A model generated the notes under the pieces. The model ran no database searches, was not told the origin of the DNA, and worked only from the letters and a program-made list of their open reading frames with translations. The position numbers and the translations under genes are program-made. Of a DNA stretch of 64,000 nt, positions 63,771-64,000 are shown piece by piece (the stretch's first letter is position 1; each line of letters begins with the position of its first letter). This DNA comes from an uncultured Saprospiraceae bacterium (GTDB lineage Bacteria; Bacteroidota; Bacteroidia; Chitinophagales; Saprospiraceae): NCBI GenBank assembly GCA_937928045.1, contig CALFWO010000056.1, positions 24,013 through 88,012 of the forward strand, given 5' to 3'.

Positions 63771-64000
63771 TTTTGAAGAAAAGCATATTAAACATGAATA
63801 TTAGAGGCTAACGAGTCTTTAAAAATATAGGAATTTTCCGCTGTCGGCGTTTCCTTGACTGGAGAATGTGAGATAAGAAAGTTTAAAGAAAGTTCATTGA
63901 CACTTTGGAGAGCAAGATTTTGGAGGAAGACCAAAATTTTAGCAGTACGTTTAAGAATAGACACTTAACAACCACTAGCGGGCTATCTACGGATAGCCTA
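63771..64000 (+). ncRNA. Leader of a probable rRNA operon (16S start beyond window)
   Basis: 230 bases with no open frame. They contain AAAGTTCATTGACAC-like text (about 63888-63904), which resembles the AAAGTTCTTTGACA box found before 16S rRNA in Bacteroidota, and end in a hairpin GGCTATC/GATAGCC (63981-63998). No 16S sequence is inside the window, so this is an inference. Confidence 0.55.

Overview
The window comes from the chromosome of an AT-rich member of the Bacteroidota. Many genes start at promoters of the phylum's own type (a TTG/TTTG box about 19-23 bases before TAnnTTTG). Two secreted proteins end in type IX secretion (T9SS) sorting domains, and several families are typical of the phylum (DUF5606, DUF4292, DUF4920, group III truncated haemoglobin, fused alpha/beta 2-oxoacid dehydrogenase E1). 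A marine or Saprospira-like lineage is plausible but not proven. No phage, transposase, CRISPR array or restriction system is visible. The mix is mostly housekeeping, with a few accessory islands.

Layout. 1-8.8 kb: end of an MFS transporter, a candidate small RNA, a T9SS protein, a fused E1 dehydrogenase, DUF5606 and small exported proteins. 9.0-13.9 kb: phenylacetyl-CoA epoxidase and lower-pathway operon paaABCD-G-H-I behind a palindromic TetR-type operator. 14-22 kb: Bax-inhibitor-like membrane protein, truncated haemoglobin, a large T9SS protein, paaY, and a TPR sensor histidine kinase preceded by a 41-residue double-glycine peptide gene. 22.6-28.3 kb: paaZ, a crotonase, a membrane protein and a second fused E1. 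28.3-35.5 kb: SDR, iscSUA, a short methylmalonyl-CoA mutase small subunit, a lipoprotein and meaB. 35.5-54.8 kb: prfC, glyS, an M29 aminopeptidase, hflX, an envelope operon (TPR protein, DUF4292 lipoprotein, EnvC-like protein), a sugar nucleotidyltransferase, pyk, acpP-fabF-rnc, a SWIM protein, a lipoprotein and a GH113-like hydrolase. 54.9-55.75 kb: a non-coding locus on the minus strand with a tRNA-like RNA that has an exceptionally long variable region, flanked by tandem degenerate copies of its ends. 56-60 kb: DUF4920 lipoprotein and two tandem secreted MORN-repeat/caspase proteins. 60.2-64 kb: rpsF-rpsR-rplI, a YgjP-type metallopeptidase, serC, and a strong promoter with a leader that looks like the start of an rRNA operon running off the right edge.

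How the genes fit together: paaABCD would open the ring of phenylacetyl-CoA, paaG isomerises the epoxide, paaZ opens the oxepin ring and oxidises the aldehyde, and the crotonase and paaH carry out beta-oxidation. paaI and paaY are the accessory thioesterase and carbonic-anhydrase-fold proteins. The reductase gene paaE, the thiolase paaJ, the ligase paaK and a regulator gene are not in the window. The best candidates for something undescribed are the tRNA-like locus at 55.4-55.7 kb, the double-glycine peptide plus TPR-kinase unit at 19.8-22.3 kb, and the tandem MORN-caspases at 56.9-60.1 kb.
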